A stretch of 39,419 nt of DNA. Source: an uncultured beta proteobacterium (lineage in GTDB: Bacteria > Pseudomonadota > Gammaproteobacteria > Burkholderiales > Rhodocyclaceae). The notes below the pieces were generated by a model. It worked only from the letters and a program-made list of their open reading frames with translations. It had not been told where the DNA came from and did no database searches. Each line of letters begins with the position of its first letter. Position 1 is the first letter of the stretch. Positions 18,322 through 33,586 of the stretch are shown in pieces. The position numbers and the translations under genes are program-made. The stretch is taken from positions 1 to 39,419 of the forward strand of contig CAJBYR010000111.1 of assembly GCA_903959855.1 (NCBI GenBank). Direction: 5' to 3'.

Positions 18322-20633
18322 GTCTGCGGCCTCAGCCAGCGCTCGATACAGGCCACCAGGCCGGCGCGATCGAAGGGCTTGGCGAGAAAGTCGTTCATGC
18401 CGGCTTCGCGGCAGGCGTCCTGGTCGGACTGCATGGCGTTGGCGGTCAGGGCCACGATCGGCACGGTGCCATTGACCCCGCCCCCGTCGCGAATCCGTCG
18501 CGTGGCCTCAAGGCCACCCATCACCGGCATCTGCATGTCCATCAGGATCAAGGAATACGCTTGTCGTGCGGCGGCCTCGACGCCCTGCTGACCGTTTTCC
18601 GCGAGGTCGACGACGTAGCCGAGGCGGCCGAGCAGCGTCAGCGCCACCTTCTGGTTCACCTTGTTGTCTTCGACCAGCAGCAGTCGCACCGGCGCGGCGT
18701 CGGCATTGGTCGCAGGTGCGGAGACTGCGGAAGCCTGCACGACCGCGGGAACCGCTTCGACGACGTCCGTTTCTGCTGCCGGCGTCAGCGGCAAATCGAA
18801 CCAGAAGCGACTGCCCTTGCCCGGCGTGCTGTCCACGCCGATGCTGCCGCCCATGCCCAGCACCAGGCGCTTGCTGATCGCCAGCCCGAGGCCGGTGCCG
18901 CCGAAGCGACGGGCGGTGGCCACGTCAGCCTGGGTGAAATCCGAGAACAGCTTTTCGCGCACCTCTTCCGCAAAGCCGATCCCGGTGTCGGAAACCTCGA
19001 AGACAAGCCCGTCGGATGAGCGCCCGACCCGGACGCACACCTCGCCAACCTCGGTGAACTTGACGGCATTGCCCGCCAGATTGAGCAATATCTGGCGCAC
19101 ACGCAGGCTGTCCCCAATAAAATTCCGGGCGACATCGGGTGCGACCTCAACCCGCAGCGAGATCCCCTTGGCTGCGGCACGGTGCTTGAGTACCGATGCA
19201 ATCGCATTCACCAGCGCGGCGACCGCGAAGGGATGCCGGTCGAATTCCATGCGACCGGCCTCGATCTTGGACAAGTCAAGGATGTCATTGATGATCGCGA
19301 GCAGCGATTCGCCGGAGGTCGCGATGTCGTTGGCAAACTCCCGCTGTTGCGGATCGAGCGGGGTATCCAGCAGCAGTTGCGCCATGCCGATCACACCATT
19401 CATCGGGGTGCGGATTTCATGGCTCATGTTGGCCAGAAAATCACTCTTCGCCCGGTTGGCGCTTTCTGCCGCGAGCGCCGCCTCACGATTTGCCCGCACA
19501 TAAAGCACCACCGCAATCACCGCCACGATGAGCGTGGTGCCGGCCACGGCGATCAGAAAGAATATCCAGGGGCGCTCCGATTCGATACGCGCCAGTTCCG
19601 GCAGCGGGCGCGGCAGATGGATGCTGATGTTGCCGTCGGCCACGGTGCGCCCGACAAGTATCACCGGCACCCGGGATGCGCCGATGCGGACCAGTTCGTA
19701 GTCACGATCACTGTCCAGCGGGCGCATATCCACCGGATCGATCTGCCGCATGCGGTAGCGGCCAAGCAAGGCTTCCGGGGACAGGGCATTCACCGCTGCC
19801 CCGGGCATGCTGCGCAGTTCCAGCTCGCGGTCCTCGGTCAGCACGACCACACCAAGCGAGTCGGTGACAAAGGCGTTGTGCGGGCGGGTCCAGCGTCGCA
19901 GCTCGGCGATCTCGCGCTTGACCACCACGGCGCCGAGGAACCGGCCGCCCGAATCCATGACGGGATGGGAATAGTAGAGCCCGGCGGTACCGGTAACCAT
20001 CCCCATCGCATACTGCTGGCCGGACTGGCCGCGGCGCGCCTGCTGGAAATACTCGCGTTTGGCGTAGTTGGTGCCGACAAAGCTGGTCTTGCGCCCGGCA
20101 TTGCTGGCGGCGATGCAGTCACCCGTCGCATTGACCACCCAGATCACTTCGGCACCCAGGCCCGAGGCGGCGGCACCGAGAAACGCATGCAGGCCTGACT
20201 GGTTTCCGGCCTCGGTCCAGCGCCGCTTGCGCTCTTCATAAGGCATGGTGGCAGGCAGCTCGCGCGGGCCGAAGAGCGCCAACTCCCGCCTTACTGGTGC
20301 CTCGCCGGCCAGCACGCGTGGCACATTGCGCAGGTTGCGCAAGGCGCTTTCGATTTCATCCGTGATCACCTCGACCTGGCGACTGGCCTGGGCATGACCC
20401 TCCTGGTAAGCCAGGTCTGACATGTGCGTGCTGTAGTAGTTCGCGCTCTTCCAGGACAAAACGGCCCAGGACGCGATGAGGATGGCCATCGCCTTGTACG
20501 CCAGGTTCTTGGAGCGCCCCAGCGGACTGCCGAAAAAGCTCACCACCAGCATGCCCGCGATCAGCATGCTGGTGACAATCAGCATGATCGAGGCCAGGAA
20601 GTTCGTCGGCAGCTGGTACCAGAACGTATTCAA
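18318..20633 (-). CDS. Hybrid histidine kinase with periplasmic Cache-like sensor
   Basis: From a TTG at 20633, preceded by GGAG, the protein is 771 aa and opens with [17 protein letters not shown]. The track ATG at 20708 adds 25 residues without a ribosome site. Two N-terminal TMs are followed by a dCache-like periplasmic domain ([29 protein letters not shown]) and a TM ([22 protein letters not shown]). HisKA has [10 protein letters not shown], and HATPase has DTGIGF and [13 protein letters not shown]. One receiver domain has its Asp in LILMDMQMP. No Hpt domain is present, so it probably relies on the Hpt of the upstream kinase or an external one. It lies downstream of the HD-GYP regulator in the same direction. 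Confidence 0.88.
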   Translation of the reverse strand: MNTFWYQLPTNFLASIMLIVTSMLIAGMLVVSFFGSPLGRSKNLAYKAMAILIASWAVLSWKSANYYSTHMSDLAYQEGHAQASRQVEVITDEIESALRNLRNVPRVLAGEAPVRRELALFGPRELPATMPYEERKRRWTEAGNQSGLHAFLGAAASGLGAEVIWVVNATGDCIAASNAGRKTSFVGTNYAKREYFQQARRGQSGQQYAMGMVTGTAGLYYSHPVMDSGGRFLGAVVVKREIAELRRWTRPHNAFVTDSLGVVVLTEDRELELRSMPGAAVNALSPEALLGRYRMRQIDPVDMRPLDSDRDYELVRIGASRVPVILVGRTVADGNISIHLPRPLPELARIESERPWIFFLIAVAGTTLIVAVIAVVLYVRANREAALAAESANRAKSDFLANMSHEIRTPMNGVIGMAQLLLDTPLDPQQREFANDIATSGESLLAIINDILDLSKIEAGRMEFDRHPFAVAALVNAIASVLKHRAAAKGISLRVEVAPDVARNFIGDSLRVRQILLNLAGNAVKFTEVGEVCVRVGRSSDGLVFEVSDTGIGFAEEVREKLFSDFTQADVATARRFGGTGLGLAISKRLVLGMGGSIGVDSTPGKGSRFWFDLPLTPAAETDVVEAVPAVVQASAVSAPATNADAAPVRLLLVEDNKVNQKVALTLLGRLGYVVDLAENGQQGVEAAARQAYSLILMDMQMPVMGGLEATRRIRDGGGVNGTVPIVALTANAMQSDQDACREAGMNDFLAKPFDRAGLVACIERWLRPQT

Positions 20634-20794
20634 TTTGCACGCTCCACCCTGTTGTGCCCCGTCTGCTCCGCCCGATGGAGCGCATTGCCGCAAACCGTCC
20701 CGGCACATTCCCGGGCCAGCCGGTCCGGCAGCCTGCCAATGGCCTTGAGTTCAACGAAAACGGCGAGATCCGGCATGGCTTCGTACCGTCCGCT

Positions 20795-21862
20795 TCAGGC
20801 CGCCTGCCCGAGCTCGGCAGCCGCCGGAGCATCGCTGTAGCAGCCGCGGATTTCGACCACTTCGTCCCAGTTCGCGAGAAAGGCCTCGACACAGGCCGGA
20901 TCGAAATGGCTGCCGGCCCCTTCCTTGAGAAAGGCGACCGCGGCATCGAGTGTCCACGCCTTCTTGTAGGGACGTTCGGAGGTCAGCGCGTCGAACACGT
21001 CGGCGACGGCGACGATACGGCCGTACAACGGTATCGCCTCGCCGGCCAGGCCGCGCGGATAGCCGCTGCCATCGAATTTCTCGTGGTGCGTCAGAGCCAC
21101 CACAGCCGCGTTCTGCAACAGTGTCGACACCGAGTCGCGCAGGATCTCGTAGCCGATCGTGGCGTGCTGCTTCATGATCTCGAACTCCTCGGGAGTCAGG
21201 CGCCCCGGTTTGAGCAGGATATGGTCCGGTGTTCCGACCTTTCCGACATCATGCATCGGTGCGGCTGCCATCAACTGCTTCTGTTCCGCGACAGGCAATC
21301 CCAGTCCGGCAGCAACGATCCGGGTGTAGTTCGACATGCGCAGAAGATGCATGCCGGTTTCCGGATCCCGATATTCCGCCGCGCGCGACAGGCGCAGTAT
21401 CGCCTCCTTCTCGCGCGCGGCAATGATCGCCGTCGCGCTTGCCACCTCTTCGGCCAGCCAGGCGGCGCGGTCGGCCAGCTGGCGGCGGCTCTCGCGCAAT
21501 GCCAGCAGGTTGCGCACCCGGGCGATCAGTTCCACCTTGTCCACCGGCTTGGTCAGAAAATCCTGTGCACCCAGGGCAAGCGCCTGGTGTCGCACATCGC
21601 TTTCGGTATCCGCGGTCACCATCACGATCGCGACATCCCGGCGTTCGGGCATGGCCTGCAGGCGCCGGATGAACTCGAGGCCGTCCATCACCGGCATCAT
21701 GTAATCGAGGAGGATCAGGTCGGGTTCATTCTCCACGCACCATTCCAAAGCCGTGGCCGCCTCGGCGAAACACTGGACCTCGGCATTCTCGATCTTCTGC
21801 AGCAGATGTCGAAACAGGGTCAGGTTGGTGGAATTGTCATCGACAACGAGCAACTTCGACAT
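20795..21862 (-). CDS. Response regulator with HD-GYP c-di-GMP phosphodiesterase domain
   Basis: The 355 aa protein resembles RpfG. The receiver domain has VVDDN near the N-terminus and the phospho-acceptor Asp53 in LLDYMMP, with DFLTKP at ~101-106. A coiled-coil linker leads to the HD-GYP domain, with HD at 204-205 (HDVGK), HH at 259-260 and GYP at 267-269 in FDGSGYPRGLAG. All signature residues are present, so c-di-GMP hydrolysis controlled by phosphorylation is expected. The ATG follows the upstream kinase stop by 3 nt. That kinase and the one downstream are the natural phosphodonors. Confidence 0.93.
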   Translation of the reverse strand: MSKLLVVDDNSTNLTLFRHLLQKIENAEVQCFAEAATALEWCVENEPDLILLDYMMPVMDGLEFIRRLQAMPERRDVAIVMVTADTESDVRHQALALGAQDFLTKPVDKVELIARVRNLLALRESRRQLADRAAWLAEEVASATAIIAAREKEAILRLSRAAEYRDPETGMHLLRMSNYTRIVAAGLGLPVAEQKQLMAAAPMHDVGKVGTPDHILLKPGRLTPEEFEIMKQHATIGYEILRDSVSTLLQNAAVVALTHHEKFDGSGYPRGLAGEAIPLYGRIVAVADVFDALTSERPYKKAWTLDAAVAFLKEGAGSHFDPACVEAFLANWDEVVEIRGCYSDAPAAAELGQAA

Positions 21863-21865
21863 GGC

Positions 21866-24865
<3,000 letters not shown>

Positions 24866-24971
24866 GGCAGAACTTTCTGCATTTGGCCGGGAAATCCTCA
24901 TGGTGTGTGCGAACGCGGGCGCATCGATGGCGGGTGCGCACCGCGGGAAGCAATCCTCTCAAACCGGCGGT

Positions 24972-25000
24972 TTTATGTTTATCCGTGAATTACGCGACAA
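24972..25000 (-). promoter_or_regulatory. Possible promoter of the kinase/HD-GYP operon
   Basis: On the minus strand TTGTCG (4 of 6) is followed after 17 nt by CATAAA (4 of 6). The start would fall about 100 nt before the ATG at 24865. The match is modest but sits in the only gap upstream of the operon. Confidence 0.3.
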
Positions 25001-25016
25001 ACTGCGGTATCTACGT

Positions 25017-25031
25017 AGCCGGTTTCCGGCT
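25017..25031. terminator. Small hairpin at the imuB stop
   Basis: AGCCGG-TTT-CCGGCT forms a perfect 6-bp stem directly after, and touching, the imuB stop codon. No T-tract follows, so terminator function is uncertain. Confidence 0.3.
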
Positions 25032-26323
25032 CAGGCGAAAAGCCCGTGGAGATACCAGCCACCGAGGCTGCGGGTATCACGGAAGATCCACAACCAGCGC
25101 CCGGCACCGTCAATGGCGATGAAGTAATCGCGGCGTGCATCCGCACCGTCCCACCAACCGGATTCGATGCGCTCCGGCCCCGCCGCCAACGCCAGCGGAC
25201 CGGCGTGCTGCGGCCGGCCACGCACTTCGCGCAGGGCTTCGGGCGCATCGAGCAACCACAGCGGTCGCGGCGGGATGTCGTACATCGACGACACGGCAGC
25301 AGTCTTCGCCGCAGTTGCCCTGCTGCTGCGTTCCGGACGGTGGTCGGCCTGGCATGCCAGGCCTTGTACCGCTTCGGGACCGAGGCGGGCAGCCAAACGA
25401 TCGAGCAAGTCGGCGAGTGCCTCCTGTGCCTGCGCGGCCCCCTCGAACAGGACCTGGCTGGCCCCCGGACGCAGTTCGACATCCGTCGCGCACAGCCGCA
25501 AGCCCAGGGCCGGGGCCGTCAGGCGCAGCGCCTCCAGGCTTTGCTTCAATACGCGCTCGATGCGCGAGGCCTGATGCACCGGCGTACTGAACGCCAGGGG
25601 CAGCAAGGTGACCGCCCCGGGAGCATGCTCTATCCGCCACTCGAGGCGACGCAAGGCCCCGTTGCGTACCTCCAGCCAGCCGGCCAGTGCCGCCACCAGC
25701 CGCCGCGCGGCGAACAGCAGCACCGGCGCGGCCGCCACCGGCGCCGGCAATTCCAGCCCCTGCTCGAAGCATTCGGGAAAAATGAAGTCAAGCTGCGGAT
25801 CGGGAACTTCCCCCAGCGCCCGCGCCAGATCGAGCAGCAAGGGCTTGCCCAGGCGGGCGCCGAGGCTGGCGCGCGGCAAGGCCAGCAGTTCGCCGACGCG
25901 GCGCAGGCCGAAGCCATCGACGCGACGCGCCAGCGGCGGCGGCAGTTGCAGCACGGAAACGGGCACCGCTGCCAGCCGCTGGCGCGTTGCTGCCAGGTCG
26001 GCACAGACTATGCCGTCGCCGGCACGGGCCAGCCACAAGGCCGCCAGCGGCGTCGTCGCCACTGCCAGTTGCGCGCTCACCTCCATCGCCGCGAGATCGG
26101 CACGAACCTGAGCCAGCAACGCCGGCAGGCCGCCGAACAGTCGCAGGCTGCCGCCGATTTCCAGGCGCAGGGCATCGGCGACGAGATTGACGCGCGGCGT
26201 ATAACGGCCGGCCCAGCAGGCGAGGGTCGGCCAGAAATCGTCGCGCGTCGCCGCCCTAGGCGACGACGCGACGTCGTTCGCGGCGCTCGCCGGCGGCGGG
26301 CAATGCAGTGCCAGCCAGAGCAT
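25031..26323 (-). CDS. imuB: Y-family polymerase-like mutasome protein ImuB, shortened N-terminus
   Basis: Accessory, catalytically inactive Y-family homologue that connects DnaE2 to the sliding clamp. The recognisable start is MLWLALHC at 26323, giving 430 aa; the track start at 26725 runs through imuA in another frame. Family features are CWAGRYTPRVNL, LEIGGSLRLFGG, FGLRRVGELLALPR, a later HRPERS segment and the C-terminal GGWYLHGLFA. Only about 30 residues separate MLW from the CWAGRYTPRV block, where relatives have about 85, so roughly 55 residues of the N-terminal domain are missing. It overlaps the end of imuA by 68 nt. Confidence 0.85.
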   Translation of the reverse strand: MLWLALHCPPPASAANDVASSPRAATRDDFWPTLACWAGRYTPRVNLVADALRLEIGGSLRLFGGLPALLAQVRADLAAMEVSAQLAVATTPLAALWLARAGDGIVCADLAATRQRLAAVPVSVLQLPPPLARRVDGFGLRRVGELLALPRASLGARLGKPLLLDLARALGEVPDPQLDFIFPECFEQGLELPAPVAAAPVLLFAARRLVAALAGWLEVRNGALRRLEWRIEHAPGAVTLLPLAFSTPVHQASRIERVLKQSLEALRLTAPALGLRLCATDVELRPGASQVLFEGAAQAQEALADLLDRLAARLGPEAVQGLACQADHRPERSSRATAAKTAAVSSMYDIPPRPLWLLDAPEALREVRGRPQHAGPLALAAGPERIESGWWDGADARRDYFIAIDGAGRWLWIFRDTRSLGGWYLHGLFA

Positions 26324-26984
26324 GGTGCATGCCCGGAAAATGACGCGCCGGGCGCGCGATGTCGAGCAGGATGTCCTGCCGTGCCGGCGGCCCGCGACGC
26401 TTGAGCAGATGCAGACGCAACTGCCGGCCGGCGGCCTGCAAGTGCAGGCGCAGCGGCGCCGGGGAAGCCTGCGCCGCGAGGCGCGCGGGACGGAAGCAGA
26501 AGGCCGCGCCGCCGCCCTCGCCCGCCGCCACCTGCAGGCGACGCAGGCTGTTGGCCGGCAGGCCGGCGCGCAGCCCCTGGTCGAGCCACAGCAGGGTCGC
26601 CGCCACGCCACCGCAACGCAGGGCTTCGACGCCTGCCCACAGCGCGTCGCGCGGGCTGCGCGGAAACACCAGGCGCAAGCCGGCCAAATCAAGGCCGGCA
26701 GCGGCCCAGGCCGGCGCATGAGCACCGTGTGGCGGCGCCACCAGTAACACGGTCCGGCCGGAGGCGGTCAGCGCGGCAAGTGCCGGCAGCAACAGGCCGA
26801 TCTCGCCGATGCCTTCGTGTTCAGCCAGGAGTTCGGTCAGCGCCCCGCGCGGCCAGCCGCCGCCAGGCAACTCGGCATCGAGGGCGGGGAAGCCGCTGGC
26901 AAGAGTCGGCGCTGGCGCCACGGCGAAAGCATCGCCGCGACGGATCTCGCCGCGCTCCAGCGCCCCGGTGAGGGCGGGATTCAT
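26256..26984 (-). CDS. imuA: Translesion synthesis-associated protein ImuA
   Basis: A 242 aa RecA-fold-like protein of the SOS mutasome. The N-terminal block LASGFPALDAELPGGGWPRGALTELL is characteristic, followed by LLPALAALTASGRTVLLVAPPH and LRLVFPRSPRDALWAGVEAL. It starts 12 nt after lexA ends, in the usual lexA-imuA-imuB order, and should share the LexA-controlled promoter. Its C-terminal codons run through the imuB start, and its TAG lies in the loop of an inverted repeat (26240-26272) near where imuB appears to have lost sequence. The last residues (ERRERRRVVA) may therefore not be ancestral. Confidence 0.88.
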   Translation of the reverse strand: MNPALTGALERGEIRRGDAFAVAPAPTLASGFPALDAELPGGGWPRGALTELLAEHEGIGEIGLLLPALAALTASGRTVLLVAPPHGAHAPAWAAAGLDLAGLRLVFPRSPRDALWAGVEALRCGGVAATLLWLDQGLRAGLPANSLRRLQVAAGEGGGAAFCFRPARLAAQASPAPLRLHLQAAGRQLRLHLLKRRGPPARQDILLDIARPARHFPGMHHALAGTALPAAGERRERRRVVA

Positions 26985-26996
26985 AGAGAGCAGCGC

Positions 26997-27602
26997 TTAT
27001 AGGGCGTGGCCGCCGCGAATCAGCCCTACGGCCACACCCTCGATCGCCAGCGACTCCTTGCGCGTATTGATCAGGATCGGGGCGAAATCGCGGTTCTCGG
27101 CAATCAGCTCGACCATGCTGCCGCGGCGCTTGAAACGCTTGACCGTGACCTCGTCGCCGAGCCGGGCGACGACGATCTGGCCGTTGCTGGCCTCGGTGGT
27201 GCGATGCACGGCGAGCAGGTCGCCGTCGAGGATGCCGGCCTCGATCATCGACAGGCCGCGCACGCGCAGCAGGTAATCCGCATGCGGCTGGAACAGCGCC
27301 GGATCGATGCGGAAGTTGCCGAGGCGATTTTCCACCGCCAGGAGCGGGCTGCCGGCGGCCACCGTACCGATCAGCGGCAGGCCGAGCTGCTCGACCAGGC
27401 GGATGCCGCGCGCCGAGCCCGGCTCCAGGGTGATCGCGCCCTTCTTGGCCAGCGCCCGCAGGTGGTCCTCGGCGGCATTGGGTGAGGCAAAGCCGAAGGC
27501 GCCGGCGATCTCGGCGCGCGTCGGCGGCATGCTGAAGACTTCCATGCTGTTGCGGATGAAATCGAGGATTTCCTGCTGGCGGGGGGTGAGGTCGTCGGCC
27601 AT
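26997..27602 (-). CDS. lexA: SOS repressor LexA
   Basis: A 201 aa repressor from the ATG at 27602, close to the usual length; the track start at 27641 would run across the LexA box. The winged-helix N-terminus is [34 protein letters not shown]. The autocleavage site is Ala83-Gly84 in VAAGSPLL, and the Ser-Lys dyad is Ser118 ([10 protein letters not shown]) and Lys155 (EVTVKRFKR). An AGGAG ribosome site precedes the start. It leads the lexA-imuA-imuB operon and is divergent from the glycine cleavage operon. The CTGT-N8-ACAG box just upstream indicates autorepression. Confidence 0.97.
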   Translation of the reverse strand: MADDLTPRQQEILDFIRNSMEVFSMPPTRAEIAGAFGFASPNAAEDHLRALAKKGAITLEPGSARGIRLVEQLGLPLIGTVAAGSPLLAVENRLGNFRIDPALFQPHADYLLRVRGLSMIEAGILDGDLLAVHRTTEASNGQIVVARLGDEVTVKRFKRRGSMVELIAENRDFAPILINTRKESLAIEGVAVGLIRGGHAL

Positions 27603-27617
27603 GCTCTGCTCCTGTGG

Positions 27618-27633
27618 CTGTTTTTTCGTACAG
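27618..27633. promoter_or_regulatory. LexA box of lexA-imuA-imuB
   Basis: CTGT-TTTTTCGT-ACAG is an exact CTGT-N8-ACAG SOS box, 15 nt upstream of the lexA start. It matches the box before dnaE2 and implies co-induction of the two mutasome loci. Confidence 0.88.
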
Positions 27634-27702
27634 TACAGCAAACTTCAGCCCCCGTAAACACCTGCCTTGGCAGATGACGAACCCCGCTCCTTCCGTTTGT
27701 AG

Positions 27703-27708
27703 GATAAT
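27703..27708 (+). promoter_or_regulatory. -10 element of the glycine cleavage operon
   Basis: GATAAT matches 5 of 6 to the -10 consensus and lies 7-10 nt before the first paired bases of the glycine riboswitch, so transcription would begin at the aptamer. No good -35 is seen at standard spacing. Confidence 0.45.
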
Positions 27709-27711
27709 TTG

Positions 27712-27890
27712 CCCCGGTCGTCGGGAGAGCGTGGCAGCTTCCCAGCCACCGCCGAAGGCGCAACCCCCAGGAACCGCTCAGGCAAACGGACCGGCGACGC
27801 AGCACAAATCTGGAGAGCGGCAGCTCATGCAGCACGTGAAGCCTGCCCGCCGACGGAGTAAATCTCTCAGGCGCCAAGGACAGATGGGGA
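27712..27890 (+). ncRNA. Tandem glycine riboswitch
   Basis: Two glycine aptamers lie in tandem. The first spans about 27715-27799, with GGGAGAGC, the CCGCCGAAGGCGCAA core and GAACCGCTCAGGCAAA, closed by pairing of GTCG and CGAC. The second spans 27808-27885, with GGAGAGC, CGCCGACGGAGTAAA and CTCTCAGGCGCCAAGGACAGA, closed by ATCT and AGAT. Only about 8 nt link them, as in the cooperative class of this riboswitch. It ends about 50 nt before the gcvT start and should turn on the operon when glycine is high. Confidence 0.95.
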
Positions 27891-27940
27891 TGTGACGGAG
27901 TCCCGTCATGACTCTTGCCGCCACCTGTTCGAGGATCGCC

Positions 27941-29116
27941 ATGCCGCTACGCACCCCGCTCTACGACTCCCATCTCGCCGCCGGCGCCAAGATGGTGGAT
28001 TTCTCCGGCTGGGAAATGCCCATCCATTACGGTTCGCAGATCGAGGAGCACCACGTCGTGCGCCGCGAGGCCGGCATGTTCGACGTCTCCCACATGTGCG
28101 CGCTGGATCTTTCCGGGCCGCAATCCCGCGACTACCTGCGCTTCCTGCTGGCCAACGACGTCGCCAAGCTCACCACCCCGGGCAAGGCGCTGTATTCCTG
28201 CATGCTTGACGAGGGCGGCGGCGTGATCGACGACCTCATCGTGTATTACCTCGGCCCCGAGCGCTACCGTATCGTGGTCAATGCCGGCACCACGGAAAAA
28301 GACGTGATGTGGATGCGCGGCGTGCTGACCCGCTTCGACGCCAGACTCAAGGTGCGTCGCCGCCGCGGCAGCGACGCCGTGGCCATCATCGCCGCCCAGG
28401 GTTCGGATGCCCATGAGCGCCGCCAGAGCGGCGTCGATGCCGTGGCGATGATCGCCGTGCAGGGCCCGCAGGCGCGCGAGCGCTTCTGGAAGGCGTTTCC
28501 CGAGATGCGCGCCTCGACCGAAGCCCTCGGCGTGTTCCAGGCCGCCGAACTGCGCTTCAACGATGCCGACTGGCTGGTGGCGCGTACCGGCTACACCGGC
28601 GAGGACGGTTTCGAAATCACCCTGCCCGCCGGCGAGGCCGCGCTGGTCTGGTACCAGCTGCGCGGCGCCGGCATCAAGCCCTGCGGCCTCGGCGCACGCG
28701 ACACCTTGCGCCTCGAAGCCGGCATGAACCTCTATGGCCAGGACATGGACGAAAACATTTCGCCCTACGAGGCCGGCCTGAAGTGGACCGTGGATATCAA
28801 GGACACCGCGCGCGACTTCGTCGGCAAGGCGGCCATTGAAGGCCCCGGGGCCCGCCCTGCGGCCAACCAGTTCCAGGGCCTGCTGCTGCTCGACCGCGGC
28901 GTGCTGCGCGCCCACCAGAAAGTCATCACGCCGCAGGGCGATGGCGAAACCACCAGCGGCAGCTTCTCGCCGACCCTCGAAAAATCCATCGCCCTTGCCC
29001 GCCTGCCGCACGGTGTCGCCGTCGGCAGCGAGGTCGAGGTCGAGATCCGCGACAAGCGCCTCAAGGCGCTCGTTGTCAAACCCGTATTCGTCCGCAATGG
29101 CAAACCCCTGATCTGA
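27941..29116 (+). CDS. gcvT: Aminomethyltransferase GcvT (glycine cleavage T-protein)
   Basis: Transfers the methylene group from the aminomethyl-lipoyl arm of GcvH to tetrahydrofolate. The ATG at 27941 has GAGGA six bases upstream and gives 391 aa; the track start at 27908 adds 11 residues. Family motifs are [39 protein letters not shown] and YTGEDGFEI, with a catalytic-region Asp in [12 protein letters not shown]. Relatives are about 360-365 aa. The extra length lies near residues 140-185, where [16 protein letters not shown] is followed 21 residues later by the normal [16 protein letters not shown], an internal duplication. First gene of the riboswitch-controlled operon. Confidence 0.95.
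   Translation: MPLRTPLYDSHLAAGAKMVDFSGWEMPIHYGSQIEEHHVVRREAGMFDVSHMCALDLSGPQSRDYLRFLLANDVAKLTTPGKALYSCMLDEGGGVIDDLIVYYLGPERYRIVVNAGTTEKDVMWMRGVLTRFDARLKVRRRRGSDAVAIIAAQGSDAHERRQSGVDAVAMIAVQGPQARERFWKAFPEMRASTEALGVFQAAELRFNDADWLVARTGYTGEDGFEITLPAGEAALVWYQLRGAGIKPCGLGARDTLRLEAGMNLYGQDMDENISPYEAGLKWTVDIKDTARDFVGKAAIEGPGARPAANQFQGLLLLDRGVLRAHQKVITPQGDGETTSGSFSPTLEKSIALARLPHGVAVGSEVEVEIRDKRLKALVVKPVFVRNGKPLI
28373..28498 (+). repeat. Diverged 63-bp tandem duplication inside gcvT
   Basis: The unit starting at 28373 recurs at 28436 in the same frame. About 38 of the first 54 bases match by eye, and 11 of 16 residues match between [10 protein letters not shown]... and [10 protein letters not shown].... 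The second copy carries the family-typical sequence. Confidence 0.7.
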
Positions 29117-29126
29117 GGAACCCGCA

Positions 29127-29501
29127 ATGAACGCACCCGCCAACCTGAAATACGCCGCATCCCACGAATGGACCAAGCTCGAGAATGACGGCACCGTCAC
29201 CGTCGGCATCACCGACCATGCGCAAAGCGCCCTGGGCGACATCGTCTTCCTTGAGTTGCCGGACGTCGGACGCGTAGTCAAGGCCGGCGAGGAATGCGCG
29301 GTGGTCGAATCGGTCAAGGCCGCCTCGGACATCTACTCCCCGGTCTCGGGCGAAGTCGTGGCCGCCAACCAGGCCGCCGTCGACGCGCCGGAATCGGTGA
29401 ATGCCGACGCCTATGCCAACTGGCTGTTCCGCATCAAGCCATCCAACCCTTCAGAGCTCGACGCCCTGCTCGCCGCCGACGCCTACGCGGCCACGCTCTG
29501 A
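29127..29501 (+). CDS. gcvH: Glycine cleavage system H protein
   Basis: Lipoyl carrier of the glycine cleavage complex, 124 aa, shuttling the aminomethyl group between P, T and L proteins. The lipoylation site is the Lys in [17 protein letters not shown] near residue 63. Other conserved parts are [31 protein letters not shown] and NWLFRIKP. It lies 10 nt after gcvT and 10 nt before gcvP. Confidence 0.97.
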   Translation: MNAPANLKYAASHEWTKLENDGTVTVGITDHAQSALGDIVFLELPDVGRVVKAGEECAVVESVKAASDIYSPVSGEVVAANQAAVDAPESVNADAYANWLFRIKPSNPSELDALLAADAYAATL

Positions 29502-29511
29502 TCGGCCACCC

Positions 29512-32372
<2,861 letters not shown>

Positions 32373-32376
<4 letters not shown>

Positions 32377-32900
32377 CTGCCTCTTCACTGATCCTCACCG
32401 TCATCGGCGACGACCGTCCCGGCCTGGTCGGCGAGCTCTCGGCCGTGATCAGCGCCCACCAGGGCAACTGGCTGGAATCCTCGATGGCGCAACTGGCGGG
32501 CAAGTTCGCCGGCATCGTCGAGGTCAGCGTTGATACCGCGCAGGCCGATGCGCTCAGCAAGGCACTGGGCCAGCTCAAGGGATTGAAAGTCACCGTCGAA
32601 TCCGCCGCAGCACAAAAGGCGGCGCCCACGGGACGGCGATTGAAGCTGGCGCTGGTCGGCCACGACCGCATCGGCATCGTGCGCGAGGTTTCCATGGTGC
32701 TGGCCAACCATGCGGTTAACGTCGAGAGCCTGGAGACACATACCTCGAGCGCGCCGATGTCGGCCGCCGTGCTGTTCCACGCCACGGCCGAACTCACTGC
32801 CGCCCCCGATCTCAATGTCGGCGCGCTGACCGGGGAACTGGAACGGATCTCCAACGATCTGATGGTCGACATCACCCTCGACGAGACCATCAGAGCGTGA
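32373..32900 (+). CDS. gcvR: GcvR-like ACT-domain regulator of glycine cleavage
   Basis: The 175 aa protein has two ACT domains, beginning at [21 protein letters not shown] and at [21 protein letters not shown]. This is the GcvR layout, a protein that in enterobacteria binds the GcvA activator and modulates gcv expression in response to glycine. No gcvA is in the window, so it may act through another partner here. It is coupled to gcvP by an ATGA overlap and to the glutathione transferase gene by a GTGA overlap. Confidence 0.85.
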
Positions 32901-33586
32901 GCTACACCCTGCACATCACCAACAAGAACTACTCCTCCTGGTCGCTGCGGCCCTGGGTGCTGATGCGCGCGTCGGGCATCGCCTTCAATGAAGAGCTGCA
33001 CCCCTTCACCCGCGGCAGCGCGCCGGACTTTCGCGAAATTTCGCCGGCGGGCAAGGTGCCCTGGCTGGTCGATGGCGACATCGCGGTCTGGGATTCGCTG
33101 GCCATCGTCGAATACCTTGCCGAGCGCCATCCCGGCGTGTGGCCGGCCGCTGCCGCCGCCCGCGCCTGGGCCCGCTCGGCCGCCGCCGAAATGCATTCGG
33201 GCTTCGCCGCGCTGCGCGGCCAGCATGGCATGAACGTCGGCGTCCGCGTCGCCGTGGCGCAGCGTTCGCCGGCGCTGCTGGCCGACATCGCCCGCATCGA
33301 GCGCCTGTGGAACGAAGGCCTGTCGCGCTTCGGCGGCCCCTTCCTGGCCGGCGCCGCGTTCACCGCGGTCGACGCCTTCTTCGCGCCGGTCGCCTGGCGC
33401 TTCCGCACCTATGGCATCGCCCCGCAGGGCGCCGCCGCTGATTACCTCGCCACCCTGCTCGCCCACCCCGCCATGCGCGAATGGGAGGCCGCCGCCCTGG
33501 CGGAGGATTTCCGCGACCCGCCGCACGAAGACGAACTGGCGCAGATCGGCACCGTCACCGCCGACCTGCGCACGCCCGCCCGGTGA
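32897..33586 (+). CDS. Glutathione S-transferase family protein
   Basis: A 229 aa protein from a GTG overlapping the gcvR stop. The N-terminal thioredoxin-like domain has ITNKNYSSWSLRPWVLMRASGI, with a candidate catalytic Ser in SSWS, then SPAGKVPWLVDGD and WDSLAIVEYLAE, which form the glutathione site. The helical C-terminal domain has GPFLAGAAFTAVDAFFAPVAWRF. The substrate is unknown. It is embedded in the glycine operon by overlaps at both ends, so glycine availability may affect its expression (inference). Confidence 0.9.
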   Translation: MSYTLHITNKNYSSWSLRPWVLMRASGIAFNEELHPFTRGSAPDFREISPAGKVPWLVDGDIAVWDSLAIVEYLAERHPGVWPAAAAARAWARSAAAEMHSGFAALRGQHGMNVGVRVAVAQRSPALLADIARIERLWNEGLSRFGGPFLAGAAFTAVDAFFAPVAWRFRTYGIAPQGAAADYLATLLAHPAMREWEAAALAEDFRDPPHEDELAQIGTVTADLRTPAR

